A DNA stretch of 64,000 nucleotides from QVMM01 sp047030855. GTDB lineage: Bacteria; Bacteroidota; Bacteroidia; Bacteroidales; Dysgonomonadaceae. Numbering within the stretch: position 1 is the first letter of the stretch; each line of letters begins with the position of its first letter. The notes under the pieces were generated by a model that saw only the letters and a program-made list of their open reading frames with translations, did no database searches and was not told the DNA's origin. Made by a program: the position numbers and the translations under genes. The DNA is taken from assembly GCA_047030855.1 (NCBI GenBank), contig JBKYIJ010000008.1:2108001-2172000 (forward strand), in the 5' to 3' direction. Below, one piece after another: positions 9,614-17,004 of the stretch.

Positions 9614-10444
9614 ATGAAAAAGTTGATTTATACATTGGTTATCCTTGCTTCATTATTCATATCATGCGGTAAAGAAGACAACCATATTAACGAAGAGCTT
9701 CCAGTTGATGATACTCCCGAAGATAAAACCGAAGTACAGCACATACTGATTACTGCAAATGTTCGTGAAAATTTCAAATTGCCTGTTGGTACACGATGCG
9801 AAGCGGAATTTTATGACAAAGACGGAAAGAAAGTTGATTGCAAGAAAACTCTGTCTGCCGCTTCGGAGCGTTCCTTTAATATCGGTGCTGATTTAGACAA
9901 AGGCAAACAATATACATGCCTGCTATGGTTTGATAATGGTTCGTATGGTTACGATATAAGCGAAGGACTGAAAAGTGTTAGAATGAGCACTAAACCATCT
10001 ATGGCTTTTTATGGCAAATTAGAGTTTAATTCCGAAACTACTACGCATAATATCGAAATGAAGCCAGCCGTGGCGCAAGTCGTTTTGAAATTGAACAACG
10101 TGATTCAGACTGGCTCTGGTCTCTTCTCTGTTTCAGAAGCCACTCCAATAAATTACGTCTTTGATGTTAATGCAGGAACTGCTATTAGTACGGATGAAAC
10201 CTATATTCCCAAGACGGTCTTTCTTCTAAACAATTCAGGAAAAGTGGCGGAGTTTTATACTTTCACTCCCGATGGTGGCATAACTGTAAACCTGCAAGTA
10301 AACTACAATGACAGGTCTAAAACCACGGAAAATGCCACGCTTCAGAGCGGATATGCGACTACGTTGGAAGGTGATTTGGAAACGATGATTTTTAGCACTG
10401 CTATTACTGATATGCTCGAAACGGATGTATATACCGAAATGTAA
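9614..10444 (+). CDS. Lipoprotein, fimbrillin-like (Mfa/FimA-type shell fold suggested)
   Basis: 276 residues. The N-terminus is a lipoprotein signal: hydrophobic stretch LIYTLVILASLFIS followed by Cys19 (lipobox FISC). Beta-strand-rich body with the Bacteroidales fimbrillin-like layout: an early strand region (HILITANVRENFKLPVGT), a sugar-bowl of repeated hydrophobic strands, and an internal NIEMKPAVAQVVLKLNNV segment like those of Mfa/DUF6562-type proteins. Known members are surface fimbrial subunits or anchors. It stands alone behind its own promoter. The family call is from overall pattern only. Confidence 0.5.
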   Translation: MKKLIYTLVILASLFISCGKEDNHINEELPVDDTPEDKTEVQHILITANVRENFKLPVGTRCEAEFYDKDGKKVDCKKTLSAASERSFNIGADLDKGKQYTCLLWFDNGSYGYDISEGLKSVRMSTKPSMAFYGKLEFNSETTTHNIEMKPAVAQVVLKLNNVIQTGSGLFSVSEATPINYVFDVNAGTAISTDETYIPKTVFLLNNSGKVAEFYTFTPDGGITVNLQVNYNDRSKTTENATLQSGYATTLEGDLETMIFSTAITDMLETDVYTEM

Positions 10445-10551
10445 ATTTGAATTATTTAACTATCCTCGAAAATCCAACAAATCATTACGAAATAGAGAAG
10501 GCGGAGCCTCATGACGGAAAACTCTACCTTTCATTTATCTTACATTCTCAT

Positions 10552-10559
10552 TATCTTTG
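10552..10559 (+). promoter_or_regulatory. -7 box (TATCTTTG) before the first small-gene pair
   Basis: TATCTTTG ends 23 bases before the ATG at 10583, the same distance seen for the sister gene at 11024. A good TTTG element is not present 19-21 bases upstream. Confidence 0.45.
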
Positions 10560-10582
10560 TTGCCCAATAATTCATTAGAACT

Positions 10583-10792
10583 ATGGAAAATAATAAAACT
10601 TGCGAACATAATTGGATAAACAAAGGAACTTATAAACAGTGTTCCGTTTGCGGAGAAATAATTCAAAGTTCCGTTTTTGCACAAATGAATGGAATTACTC
10701 CTGATGTAGAAACGGATAATTACCATTTTTATCAACTCGAAGATGAGGTGGAGCAATCAGACGTTCCTCATCAGAATGATAAACGTGATTAA
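10583..10792 (+). CDS. Small Cys-pair protein, plus partner of pair 1
   Basis: 69 residues from ATG 10583. Cys7, His9 and the pair C20-x2-C23 (YKQCSVCGE) could bind zinc. The C-terminal half is acidic (YQLEDEVEQSDVPHQNDKRD). It resembles the gene at 11024, which has FKQCEKCGW at a similar place and also ends in -RD. Its last 98 bases overlap a leftward gene (10695-10925), tail to tail. A TATCTTTG box just upstream supports expression. Function unknown. Confidence 0.5.
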   Translation: MENNKTCEHNWINKGTYKQCSVCGEIIQSSVFAQMNGITPDVETDNYHFYQLEDEVEQSDVPHQNDKRD

Positions 10793-10925
10793 CGATAAGA
10801 CGTAATACTTCATCCACGATTGGCGGTTTTGTATTCTTTACTAACCAATCATAGTATTGTTGTTCCGTTATTCCATTTGTCTTGAGATTCTGCCTTAAAG
10901 CAGTCCATGTTGTTTGAGCTTCCAT
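10695..10925 (-). CDS. Small VYH-tail family protein, minus partner of pair 1
   Basis: 76 residues from ATG 10925. The core ITEQQYYDWLVKN...VLRLIVNHVYHSDEERL is related to the product at 11133 (WNKQQLIDWAKKE...VMIEQVFHH) and to the tail of the product at 13337 (DLLIQKIYHPTVEDL). That recurrence across separate genes argues that this frame is real. The conserved tail is encoded inside the region overlapped by the rightward gene. Cytosolic, no signal peptide. Function unknown. Confidence 0.5.
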   Translation of the reverse strand: MEAQTTWTALRQNLKTNGITEQQYYDWLVKNTKPPIVDEVLRLIVNHVYHSDEERLIAPPHLRVDKNGNYPFLHQE

Positions 10926-10981
10926 TATTCTGTAATTTACTGGTTCTTCTATAACTCTATACTTGTCGTCTTTCTCCTATT

Positions 10982-11035
10982 CCTATTATTGGTACATTTG
11001 CGTGTGTTTCAAAATGTACTTGTATGAATAATAGG
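10982..11035 (+). promoter_or_regulatory. Promoter region inside an imperfect inverted repeat, pair 2
   Basis: CCTATTATT (10982-10990) and GTACATTT (10992-10999) are mirrored by AAATGTAC (11012-11019) and AATAATAGG (11027-11035). The left arm contains the -7 box TACATTTG (10993-11000), 23 bases before the ATG at 11024; the right arm begins at the second codon. A repressor operator or an invertible promoter would both fit. Confidence 0.45.
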
Positions 11036-11218
11036 GATATTGAACGTAATTGTATTGATGATAAAGGTCATAGAATAATCTACCATGATTTTTTCAAGCA
11101 ATGTGAAAAGTGCGGTTGGACTTGGTTCTATACTAATAGCAATAATCCCACCAAGGTTGATGATGAAAAACCTGCTCAATCATCACATTTAACGCATCGT
11201 CCGAAATATCGGGATTGA
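11024..11218 (+). CDS. Small Cys-pair protein, plus partner of pair 2
   Basis: 64 residues from ATG 11024. It contains C10, a histidine-bearing stretch (GHRIIYHDFF) and the pair in FKQCEKCGWTWFY, a likely small zinc-binding knuckle. It ends RPKYRD. It shares layout with the gene at 10583 and overlaps a leftward gene by 86 bases at its 3' end. The upstream TACATTTG box supports expression. Function unknown; a DNA- or protein-binding zinc module is conceivable. Confidence 0.5.
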   Translation: MNNRDIERNCIDDKGHRIIYHDFFKQCEKCGWTWFYTNSNNPTKVDDEKPAQSSHLTHRPKYRD

Positions 11219-11336
11219 GTTCTTTCTTAGCCCAATCAATCAACTGCTGCTTATTCCAGTCGTTTTTCAAAACCATGTCCCTTATCTGTTTTGCAGAGAT
11301 ACACGGCTGTGACAAATCAATAATCTCCATTTTCAT
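11133..11336 (-). CDS. Small VYH-tail family protein, minus partner of pair 2
   Basis: 67 residues from ATG 11336 (or the ATG two codons in). The text ISAKQIRDMVLKNDWNKQQL, then DDALNVMIEQVFHHQPWWDY matches the pattern of the 10695 product. It starts inside the last codons of the upstream gene (20-base overlap), so translation is coupled to it, and its 3' end overlaps the rightward gene at 11024. Function unknown. Confidence 0.5.
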   Translation of the reverse strand: MKMEIIDLSQPCISAKQIRDMVLKNDWNKQQLIDWAKKELNPDISDDALNVMIEQVFHHQPWWDYCY

Positions 11337-11622
11337 TGTATATTCTTTTTGCTATTACATATAAATCTGCATATTTCTGAGTATCTGCTAAACGAAGGTT
11401 CACTTGATAAAACCCGACATCTTCTGATTCATCATTCTTTGATGATACTTTGTCTGCTTGCTCCTTAGTTAGATTGATTGACCAAAATACTTCTTCGATA
11501 GGAGAAAGAAGGTTTTTGTATGAGGAATAAAGCCAACCTACCAACTCTCCATCGAACAATACCGCCTGAACTGATTTGTTAGGTTTGATTGATTCAGCTT
11601 CTCCGAAAGTCATACGTTTCAT
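11317..11622 (-). CDS. Small protein of unknown function upstream of the pair-2 minus gene
   Basis: I start at ATG 11622 (MKRMTFGEAESIKPNKS), since the longer frame to 11658 begins only with TTG. About 101 residues. A hydrophobic, aromatic centre (AVLFDGELVGWLYSSYKNLL) and a helical end (RLADTQKYADLYVIAKRIYN). It is divergent from the DUF2971 gene and overlaps the start of the next leftward gene by 20 bases. Family not recognised. Confidence 0.45.
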   Translation of the reverse strand: MKRMTFGEAESIKPNKSVQAVLFDGELVGWLYSSYKNLLSPIEEVFWSINLTKEQADKVSSKNDESEDVGFYQVNLRLADTQKYADLYVIAKRIYNENGDY

Positions 11623-11646
11623 ATCATGTAAATTTCTTCTATAAAC

Positions 11647-11679
11647 TTTGTAGAACAATAAATGATAAATATACCTTTG
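11647..11679 (+). promoter_or_regulatory. Bacteroidetes-type promoter for the DUF2971 gene
   Basis: TTTG (11647-11650), 21 bases, TACCTTTG (11672-11679); the ATG follows at 11718. This is a full match to the phylum consensus. Confidence 0.65.
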
Positions 11680-11717
11680 TATCTTATTATTGCATATAAA
11701 TTAGGAAGATAGTATAA

Positions 11718-12686
11718 ATGACTAAAGCGTATAAATATAGAGCAAATTTAATCGTAGATGGAAAGAAACGAGATACGGAACAATTGTTAGGAAATATTTT
11801 TTATGCAGCTAACCTACGTGTTTTGAATGATCCATTTGAAGGTTCAGTTGAGTTGCCAAAATCTAAAAGTCAAGAACATTGGGTAACTCCATTAGTTCAA
11901 GCAGTGTATGATGTCGGAATTTATTCTTTGTCGAAGCCTAAAGAACATGAAACATTTCCTAACAATGAATTGCTTTGGGCGCATTATTCAAACTCTCATA
12001 AGGGATTTTGTATTGAATATGATTTAGATATGCTTACAGAGAATTTATCTCGTGATTTTGATATTAGTGATAAGATTAATGTTTCTTATGAAGATGAAAG
12101 ACCAGAAGTATCAGAAACAGATAGTCTCTTTCAAGTACGGAAGAAAGTATTTGGAACAAAATCTTTAGCATGGGAATATGAAAATGAAATACGGTTAGTC
12201 TTTTCAAAAAGCGGTCTGAAACCTGTATCAGAAAAGGCTATATCTGCTATTTATTTTGGCTTAAATATAAGTTTAGAAGATAGACGTGCCATAATAACAG
12301 GAATGTCTGGGAAAGATGTTGATTTTTATCAAGTTGAACGTATCGAAAACTCATATAGACTAAAGTCCACAAAATTATTATTCGATTATTCACACGAGAT
12401 AGTGAATGTAGAACATCGTCCTACTGTTGACAACTATATGATTTTGTATAAGTCTCCCAATAAGGATAAAAATACGATGCAAGAATTTATTGAGATATTC
12501 AGAGCAAAATTAAGTCGTCCGACTAATATTACAGTCATTGACGACATAAGAGCAAAATCAATATTACTGAATTATAAGCCACGTTCCTTAATGTCGAATG
12601 AAGAAATAGATATTCAAGCTAAACATTGGATTGCGTATTCTTCATTCGATGCTCCTGAATGTGTATGGATGTATCCTGAAAAGTGA
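11718..12686 (+). CDS. DUF2971 domain protein
   Basis: 322 residues from ATG 11718, behind a consensus promoter. The DUF2971 hallmark is clear: an N-terminal YRANLI...NIFYAANLRVLNDPFEG, then ELLWAHYSNSHKGFCIEYD near residues 85-105, and SLAWEYENEIRLVF near 150-165, followed by SAIYFGLNIS. Proteins with this domain are widespread, poorly characterised, and frequent in mobile and defence-rich regions. The residues after about 245 are a less familiar extension. No signal peptide, so cytosolic. A defence role is only an inference from family habit and location. Confidence 0.75.
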   Translation: MTKAYKYRANLIVDGKKRDTEQLLGNIFYAANLRVLNDPFEGSVELPKSKSQEHWVTPLVQAVYDVGIYSLSKPKEHETFPNNELLWAHYSNSHKGFCIEYDLDMLTENLSRDFDISDKINVSYEDERPEVSETDSLFQVRKKVFGTKSLAWEYENEIRLVFSKSGLKPVSEKAISAIYFGLNISLEDRRAIITGMSGKDVDFYQVERIENSYRLKSTKLLFDYSHEIVNVEHRPTVDNYMILYKSPNKDKNTMQEFIEIFRAKLSRPTNITVIDDIRAKSILLNYKPRSLMSNEEIDIQAKHWIAYSSFDAPECVWMYPEK

Positions 12687-12700
12687 ATGAATCATGAATC

Positions 12701-12829
12701 ATGAATGATAAAGAAAAATTGATACACATTAAATGCCCTAACCCAAAGTGCGATAGCCAATATCTCATAGTCGTAGGGAAAAGGCTTTGTCGTTGTCCGA
12801 AATGCGGGAAAGAAGTACTGTTGGGCTAA
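12701..12829 (+). CDS. Tiny zinc-ribbon protein, plus partner of pair 3
   Basis: 42 residues from ATG 12701, 14 bases after the DUF2971 stop, so probably in the same transcript. Two knuckles, CPNPKC and CRCPKC with GK following, give a classic four-cysteine zinc ribbon (spacing C-x4-C, then C-x2-C). It resembles the short Com-like or rubredoxin-type ribbons. Its stop overlaps the stop of the leftward gene at 12826 by 4 bases. Role unknown. Confidence 0.55.
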   Translation: MNDKEKLIHIKCPNPKCDSQYLIVVGKRLCRCPKCGKEVLLG

Positions 12830-13119
12830 TATCCCCAGTATTCTTGTTCTGCTTTCAAATCCTCTTCCGTTGGACGGAAATAACGCTGAACCATATCTTC
12901 ATATTCTTCTCTTGTTCCTTCTCCTTCTTTGTAAGGTACAGACGTTCGGAATAGCTGTTCATCGTTATTATATCGTTTTCTTATTTCCGATGGAGCTGGC
13001 AGAAGATACTGTTTATTGCCATTCTCATCAATGTAATATCTTGCTCCACCTTCAACTATTTTTTCATCTATGTAAATAGTTTCCGATTGTAGAATTTCCA
13101 ATACCGTTCTTGTACCCAT
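12826..13119 (-). CDS. Small protein with RPTEEDL tail, minus partner of pair 3
   Basis: 97 residues from ATG 13119. It begins MGTRTVLEILQSETIYIDEK, has a hydrophilic centre and ends EDMVQRYFRPTEEDLKAEQE, a tail that recalls IYHPTVEDL of the product at 13337. Cytosolic and charged. It is divergent from the gene at 13209, and the intergenic space is a 23-bp inverted repeat that holds the rightward -7 box. Function unknown. Confidence 0.5.
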   Translation of the reverse strand: MGTRTVLEILQSETIYIDEKIVEGGARYYIDENGNKQYLLPAPSEIRKRYNNDEQLFRTSVPYKEGEGTREEYEDMVQRYFRPTEEDLKAEQEYWGY

Positions 13120-13138
13120 GTCAATATTTTCTTTTTTC

Positions 13139-13221
13139 TTCTAAACTTCATAGTTGGCTATCTTATTATAATTGAATATATTTGCAGGGTAATTTAATAT
13201 AGCCAACTATGAAGTTTAGAA
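13139..13221. promoter_or_regulatory. Perfect 23-bp inverted repeat enclosing a promoter between divergent genes
   Basis: The arms 13139-13161 and 13199-13221 are perfect reverse complements, separated by 37 bases. The spacer holds TATATTTG (13177-13184), a -7 box pointing right; TTG of the left arm (13154-13156) lies 20 bases upstream of it as the -33 element. The ATG of the rightward gene (13209) is inside the right arm. Inverting the spacer would aim the same promoter at the leftward gene at 13119. Could be a phase switch or a large palindromic operator. Confidence 0.6.
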
Positions 13222-13400
13222 ATGATATAGAACAAGATATAAACGAAGGCAAAGTGCCATTCAAATTATCTCATATTATTCCCAATCCTGATGATTTAGA
13301 AGAATTACCAATTGAATTAGAGGATGAGAACGACTTTCAGTTTGAAGATAATGATAGCCTTAATCCTTCGTCAACCGATAAGTCTTCAACCGTTGGGTGA
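13209..13400 (+). CDS. Small acidic protein, plus partner of pair 4
   Basis: 63 residues from ATG 13209 (MKFRNDIEQDINEGKVPFKL). Very acidic in the second half (LEELPIELEDENDFQFEDND) and lacking the cysteines of the other plus-strand partners. It sits 24 bases after the TATATTTG box. Its final 64 bases overlap the leftward gene ending at 13337. Function unknown; acidity would suit a DNA-mimic or inhibitor, but this is speculation. Confidence 0.45.
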   Translation: MKFRNDIEQDINEGKVPFKLSHIIPNPDDLEELPIELEDENDFQFEDNDSLNPSSTDKSSTVG

Positions 13401-13612
13401 TAGATTTTCTGAATCAATAAATCTATATAATCTACACAATCTCTCGGAGCAAATTTATTGAGGTATTCCTTGTAATCATTTTCTTTGATACAATGTTTCT
13501 CAAAGTTTTCTCTAATGAGATAAATTGGAATACACTTTTCCGTTTCTCCTTCATTCGACACCTCCGATAATAGCGTTATTCGGTGTATCTTTATTGCTAA
13601 ATTTCTATTCAT
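13337..13612 (-). CDS. Small VYH-tail family protein, minus partner of pair 4
   Basis: 91 residues from ATG 13612. After a strand-like start (AIKIHRITLLSEVSNEGETE) comes a helical part with ENDYKEYLNKFAPRDCVDYI and the family tail DLLIQKIYHPTVEDLSVDEG. It is divergent from the alcohol dehydrogenase gene and marks the right edge of the small-gene region. Related in its tail to products at 10695, 11133 and 12826. Function unknown. Confidence 0.5.
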   Translation of the reverse strand: MNRNLAIKIHRITLLSEVSNEGETEKCIPIYLIRENFEKHCIKENDYKEYLNKFAPRDCVDYIDLLIQKIYHPTVEDLSVDEGLRLSLSSN

Positions 13613-13666
13613 AATGCACCACGGGATTTAGGGTATTGTCGTATATAGTTACCAAAATAAAAACAG

Positions 13667-14719
13667 ATGAGTACAAAAAATGTAAAAGCTTTTGGAACAG
13701 AAGCAGCCGCAGAACCATTGAAGGGCTTAACAATAGAACGCAGGGATGTAGCATCTCACGATGTAGAAATAGAAATACTATATTGTGGCATATGCCATTC
13801 CGATTTGCACAGTATCCACAACGATTGGGGCAGTACCATATACCCGATTGTTCCCGGACATGAGATAGTGGGTAAAGTAACAAAAATTGGGAATGAGGTA
13901 ACTAAATTTAAAGTCGGAGATTTGGCCGGCGTTGGTTGTATTGTAGACAGTTGCCGCGAATGCGAGCATTGCCACGACGGAGAAGAGCAGTTCTGCGAAA
14001 AAGGCTGGACAGTAGTATTCAACTCTCCCGATCCGAAACACGGCGGAGTTACTTACGGAGGGTTCTCTGAAAATATTGTTGTAGATGAAAACTATGTGGT
14101 ACACGTTCCGGAAACGCTTGATCTGGCGAGCGTCGCTCCTATCCTGTGTGCCGGAATTACCGTTTACTCACCGTTGAAACACTGGAACGCAGGACCGGGC
14201 AAAAATATCGGTATAATTGGTATAGGCGGTTTGGGACACATGGCTATAAAAATAGCCAAAGCAATGGGTGCGCATGTAACCGTTTTCACGACATCTCCGT
14301 CTAAAGCAGATGATGCAAAACGTCTCGGAGCAGATGATGTAGTGTTATCTACGGATGCAAACCAAATGGGTAGATGCGCTAAACAGGATATGATATTGGA
14401 TACCGTTTCGGCGAAACATGATGTAAATGTTTATCTCAATCTGTTGAAAGTCGATGGTTCACTGGTATTAGTCGGACTGCCGAACGAACCGTTGGAAGTG
14501 GAAGCATTTAATGTAGTGAACGGACGGAAGAGCTTCTCCGGTTCTAATATAGGTGGTATAGCCGAAACGCAGGAAGTTTTGAATTTCTGTGCAAAACATA
14601 ATATCAAAGCCGATATCGAACTTATTAATATACAGGATGTGAACACGGCATTTGAAAGACTGCAAAAAGGACAGGTGAAATACCGTTTTGTAATTGATAT
14701 GGCTTCGCTGAAGAAATAA
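13667..14719 (+). CDS. Zinc-dependent NAD(P) alcohol dehydrogenase
   Basis: 350 residues, full length for the cinnamyl-alcohol-type medium-chain dehydrogenases. Catalytic zinc ligands are Cys40 and His65 (CGICHSDLH, VPGHEIVG), with a third Cys near 161. The structural zinc site is C96/C99/C102/C110. The Rossmann motif GIGGLGHMAIKIAKAMGA lies near 182-199. It reduces aldehydes or oxidises alcohols with a nicotinamide cofactor in the cytosol; NADPH preference is typical of this subgroup but not proven here. It starts 54 bases after the small-gene region and ends at a strong terminator, so it is a single-gene unit beside the detoxification cluster. Confidence 0.9.
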   Translation: MSTKNVKAFGTEAAAEPLKGLTIERRDVASHDVEIEILYCGICHSDLHSIHNDWGSTIYPIVPGHEIVGKVTKIGNEVTKFKVGDLAGVGCIVDSCRECEHCHDGEEQFCEKGWTVVFNSPDPKHGGVTYGGFSENIVVDENYVVHVPETLDLASVAPILCAGITVYSPLKHWNAGPGKNIGIIGIGGLGHMAIKIAKAMGAHVTVFTTSPSKADDAKRLGADDVVLSTDANQMGRCAKQDMILDTVSAKHDVNVYLNLLKVDGSLVLVGLPNEPLEVEAFNVVNGRKSFSGSNIGGIAETQEVLNFCAKHNIKADIELINIQDVNTAFERLQKGQVKYRFVIDMASLKK

Positions 14720-14741
14720 AATGAATGTAAGTTTTTTGTAT

Positions 14742-14776
14742 AAAGAAGATGAGGCAAAAATTGCCTCATCTTCTTT
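14742..14776. terminator. Bidirectional 16-bp hairpin terminator
   Basis: A perfect 16-bp stem (14742-14757 with 14761-14776) around an AAA loop, with A-rich and T-rich flanks on both sides. It lies between the dehydrogenase stop (14719) and the proper end of the convergent methyltransferase gene (14779). Confidence 0.85.
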
Positions 14777-14778
14777 TA

Positions 14779-15517
14779 TTAACGATTTTTTTTCAGCTGA
14801 AATGATAAGCATCATCGGACGTCTGAGTTCATCTTTCATTTCAGGAATTGTTAACAACATTTCTTCACTTGGCATTGGTTCTTGCAAGTTTGTTATAGTA
14901 AATCCGTTATTTAATAATCCGTCTGTATAGGTAGTTAAAGTTTTATGATATTTGATAACTTTCTCTCCTAAAAAGACAGCTTCCCGTTTTCCTTCAATAA
15001 AATATCTGTCAACAGGCCAATGTATACGGTTTCCCGATTCGTCATAGTACCAGTCTTGCGTTCCGTAGGCAGTAAAAACAGGATGTTCGACTGAAAAAAC
15101 AAAAATACCTCCATTTGTTAAACATCGGTGTACATTTTTGCAGATATTATCAAATGATTCTAAATAATGGAAAGTTAATGAGCTGATAACGACATCGAAA
15201 GATTCAGGCTGGAAATCAAAGTCCTCAACAGCCATACATTTATATTCAATAATCGGAGAAGAATTTCTTTTCCTTGCTTCCGCAATCATATTTTCAGATA
15301 AATCGATCCCGAATACAGACTTAGCTCCATTTTCGGCAGCATATTTGCAATGCCATCCAAAACCGCAACCCAGATCCAAAACTTTTTTATTATCAAAATC
15401 AGGAAATATGCCTTGTAATACGTGCCATTCTCCTGCTCCGTCCAACCCATTTACCGAACGGGACATTTTACTGTATTGGCCGAAAAATATATTGTCGTCG
15501 TATTTATTTTCTTTCAT
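14779..15517 (-). CDS. SAM-dependent methyltransferase, frame shifted at its last codons
   Basis: Class I methyltransferase of about 245 residues from ATG 15517. The SAM-binding motif VLDLGCGFGWHCKYAAENGA lies at about 46-65, followed by GIDLSENMI and SFDVVISSLTFHYLES. It acts on a small molecule or unknown acceptor in the cytosol. As written, the frame runs on for 105 extra residues through the terminator and antisense to the dehydrogenase. Removing one base from the A8 run (plus-strand T8 at 14786-14793) gives a stop at 14779, three bases before the terminator stem. The true protein therefore most likely ends there. Confidence 0.8.
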
Positions 15518-15550
15518 TTTGATACTGTCGTTTATATCATACGTATATCA

Positions 15551-15558
15551 CAAAGATA
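15551..15558 (-). promoter_or_regulatory. -7 box for the methyltransferase gene
   Basis: Read leftward, TATCTTTG lies 33 bases upstream of the ATG at 15517. No TTTG is visible at the usual distance upstream. Confidence 0.45.
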
Positions 15559-15651
15559 CAACAATATACCATAGAAATGTACTTTCTGCAATATATACAA
15601 CAGAGAGTTCGGAAGGCAGGCAAATATTATCATATTAATCTAAAAACACAA

Positions 15652-15718
15652 TGAGCCTGATAACAAATAAAATTGAGCTTTATAGCGAAAAAAATTAAGA
15701 TATACCATCGTAATTTTG
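15652..15718 (+). promoter_or_regulatory. Operator-promoter A: tandem TGAGC-type sites and -7 box
   Basis: Two direct repeats, TGAGCCTGATAACAAA (15652-15667) and TGAGCTTTATAGCGAA (15674-15689), start 22 bases apart. Exactly 21 bases after the second comes TAATTTTG (15711-15718), a -7 box, with no good -33 element. The same arrangement and spacings occur at 21589 and 25236. This is the geometry of an activator that binds two helical turns apart, as AraC-family proteins do. Confidence 0.7.
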
Positions 15719-15747
15719 CATTATCAGACAATTAAAAATTGAGAGAT

Positions 15748-16863
15748 ATGAAAAAATCGATTAAAAAACTAAACATCGCACTCATTACGTGTTTTTGTAC
15801 TGTGGGAAGTTTATTCGCCACAAATTCCGACGGTAAAACAAATGAGTCAACAGGTTTAAATGGAATAACAAGTAATAATATTAATAGCATTATGAACGAA
15901 AATTTGAATTTAACACAGGAATGGGACAAAGTGTTCCCGAAAAGCGATAAGGTGAATCACAGCAAAGTGACTTTCCGCAACCGTTATGGCATCACCCTTG
16001 CTGCTGATATGTACATACCAAAGGATGCTAAAGGAAAGTTGGCAGCAATCGCTGTAAGCGGTCCTTTCGGCGCAGTGAAAGAGCAGTCATCGGGTCTTTA
16101 CGCCCAGACATTAGCCGAAAGGGGATTCCTTACGATTGCCTTTGACCCTTCATACACAGGTGAAAGCGGCGGCGAACCTCGTTATGTGGCATCGCCCGAC
16201 ATCAACACCGAGGACTTTAGCGCAGCCGTTGATTTTCTTTCTACGCGCGATGATGTAGACCCCGAACGTATCGGAATCCTTGGTATCTGCGGATGGGGTG
16301 GTATGGCAATCAACGCAGCAGCTATTGATACCCGTATCAAAGCAACTGTTGCCTCTACCATGTACGATATGAGCCGTGTCAATGCCAATGACTATTTCGA
16401 TTCGATGAATGCAGATGCCCGCTATGCCCTCCGTGAGAAACTTAATGCCCAGCGTACCATAGATGCGAAGAGCGGCACGTACGCGCTTGCCGGAGGCGTA
16501 GTGGACCCGCTGCCCGATGATGCGCCGCAATTTGTGAAGGATTATCACAGCTACTACAAAACAAGCCGTGGTTATCACAAGCGTTCACTCAACTCTAACA
16601 ATGGTTGGAACGTAACATCGGCTCTTTCATTTATTAATATGCCCCTGATGTCGTATAGCGATGAAATCCGTAGCGCCATGCTTATCGTTCACGGAGAGAA
16701 AGCGCATTCACGTTATTTCGGCGAAGATGCTTTCAAGAAACTGAAAGGCGACAACAAGGAACTGATGATTATTCCCGGTGCCAGCCACGTTGATTTGTAT
16801 GACCGCATGGATATAATCCCATTCGATAAACTGGATACTTTTTTCAAACAATATTTAAGGTAA
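15748..16863 (+). CDS. Exported alpha/beta hydrolase (dienelactone-hydrolase-like)
   Basis: 371 residues from ATG 15748; the frame also has an upstream TTG. The N-terminus has a hydrophobic segment (LNIALITCFCTVGSLFAT), so it is exported or membrane-held. The fold is read from LAAIAVSGPFGAVKEQS, the nucleophile elbow GILGICGWGGMA with Cys181 as nucleophile, as in dienelactone hydrolases, and the C-terminal histidine in PGASHVDLYD. The substrate is not predictable. It is the first gene behind operator A and probably the head of the run to 20170. Confidence 0.8.
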   Translation: MKKSIKKLNIALITCFCTVGSLFATNSDGKTNESTGLNGITSNNINSIMNENLNLTQEWDKVFPKSDKVNHSKVTFRNRYGITLAADMYIPKDAKGKLAAIAVSGPFGAVKEQSSGLYAQTLAERGFLTIAFDPSYTGESGGEPRYVASPDINTEDFSAAVDFLSTRDDVDPERIGILGICGWGGMAINAAAIDTRIKATVASTMYDMSRVNANDYFDSMNADARYALREKLNAQRTIDAKSGTYALAGGVVDPLPDDAPQFVKDYHSYYKTSRGYHKRSLNSNNGWNVTSALSFINMPLMSYSDEIRSAMLIVHGEKAHSRYFGEDAFKKLKGDNKELMIIPGASHVDLYDRMDIIPFDKLDTFFKQYLR

Positions 16864-17004
16864 AATGATTGTATTATAGTCCTGTTTTGTTCATGAGTAT
16901 GTTCACCGGTTTTCGTCCCCTGATACACATCATATCTTAAAATCACCAGAAAATCGATGACATACTTTTACTTAAATAAAATCATTAATTACGTTTTAAA
17001 GTAT

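Noticed and set aside
1..13600. A complete prophage with defined ends
   Set aside because: Only tail-type genes are visible; no integrase, capsid, terminase or att duplication could be identified.
13605..14104. Leftward open frames opposite the alcohol dehydrogenase (13605-13883, 13756-14022, 13778-14104)
   Set aside because: They lie inside a well-conserved gene on the other strand, have no recognisable content and are shadows.
14468..14778. 105-residue C-terminal extension of the methyltransferase, antisense to the alcohol dehydrogenase
   Set aside because: It appears only because of one extra base in an A8 run; the corrected frame stops three bases before a strong terminator, at the usual family length.
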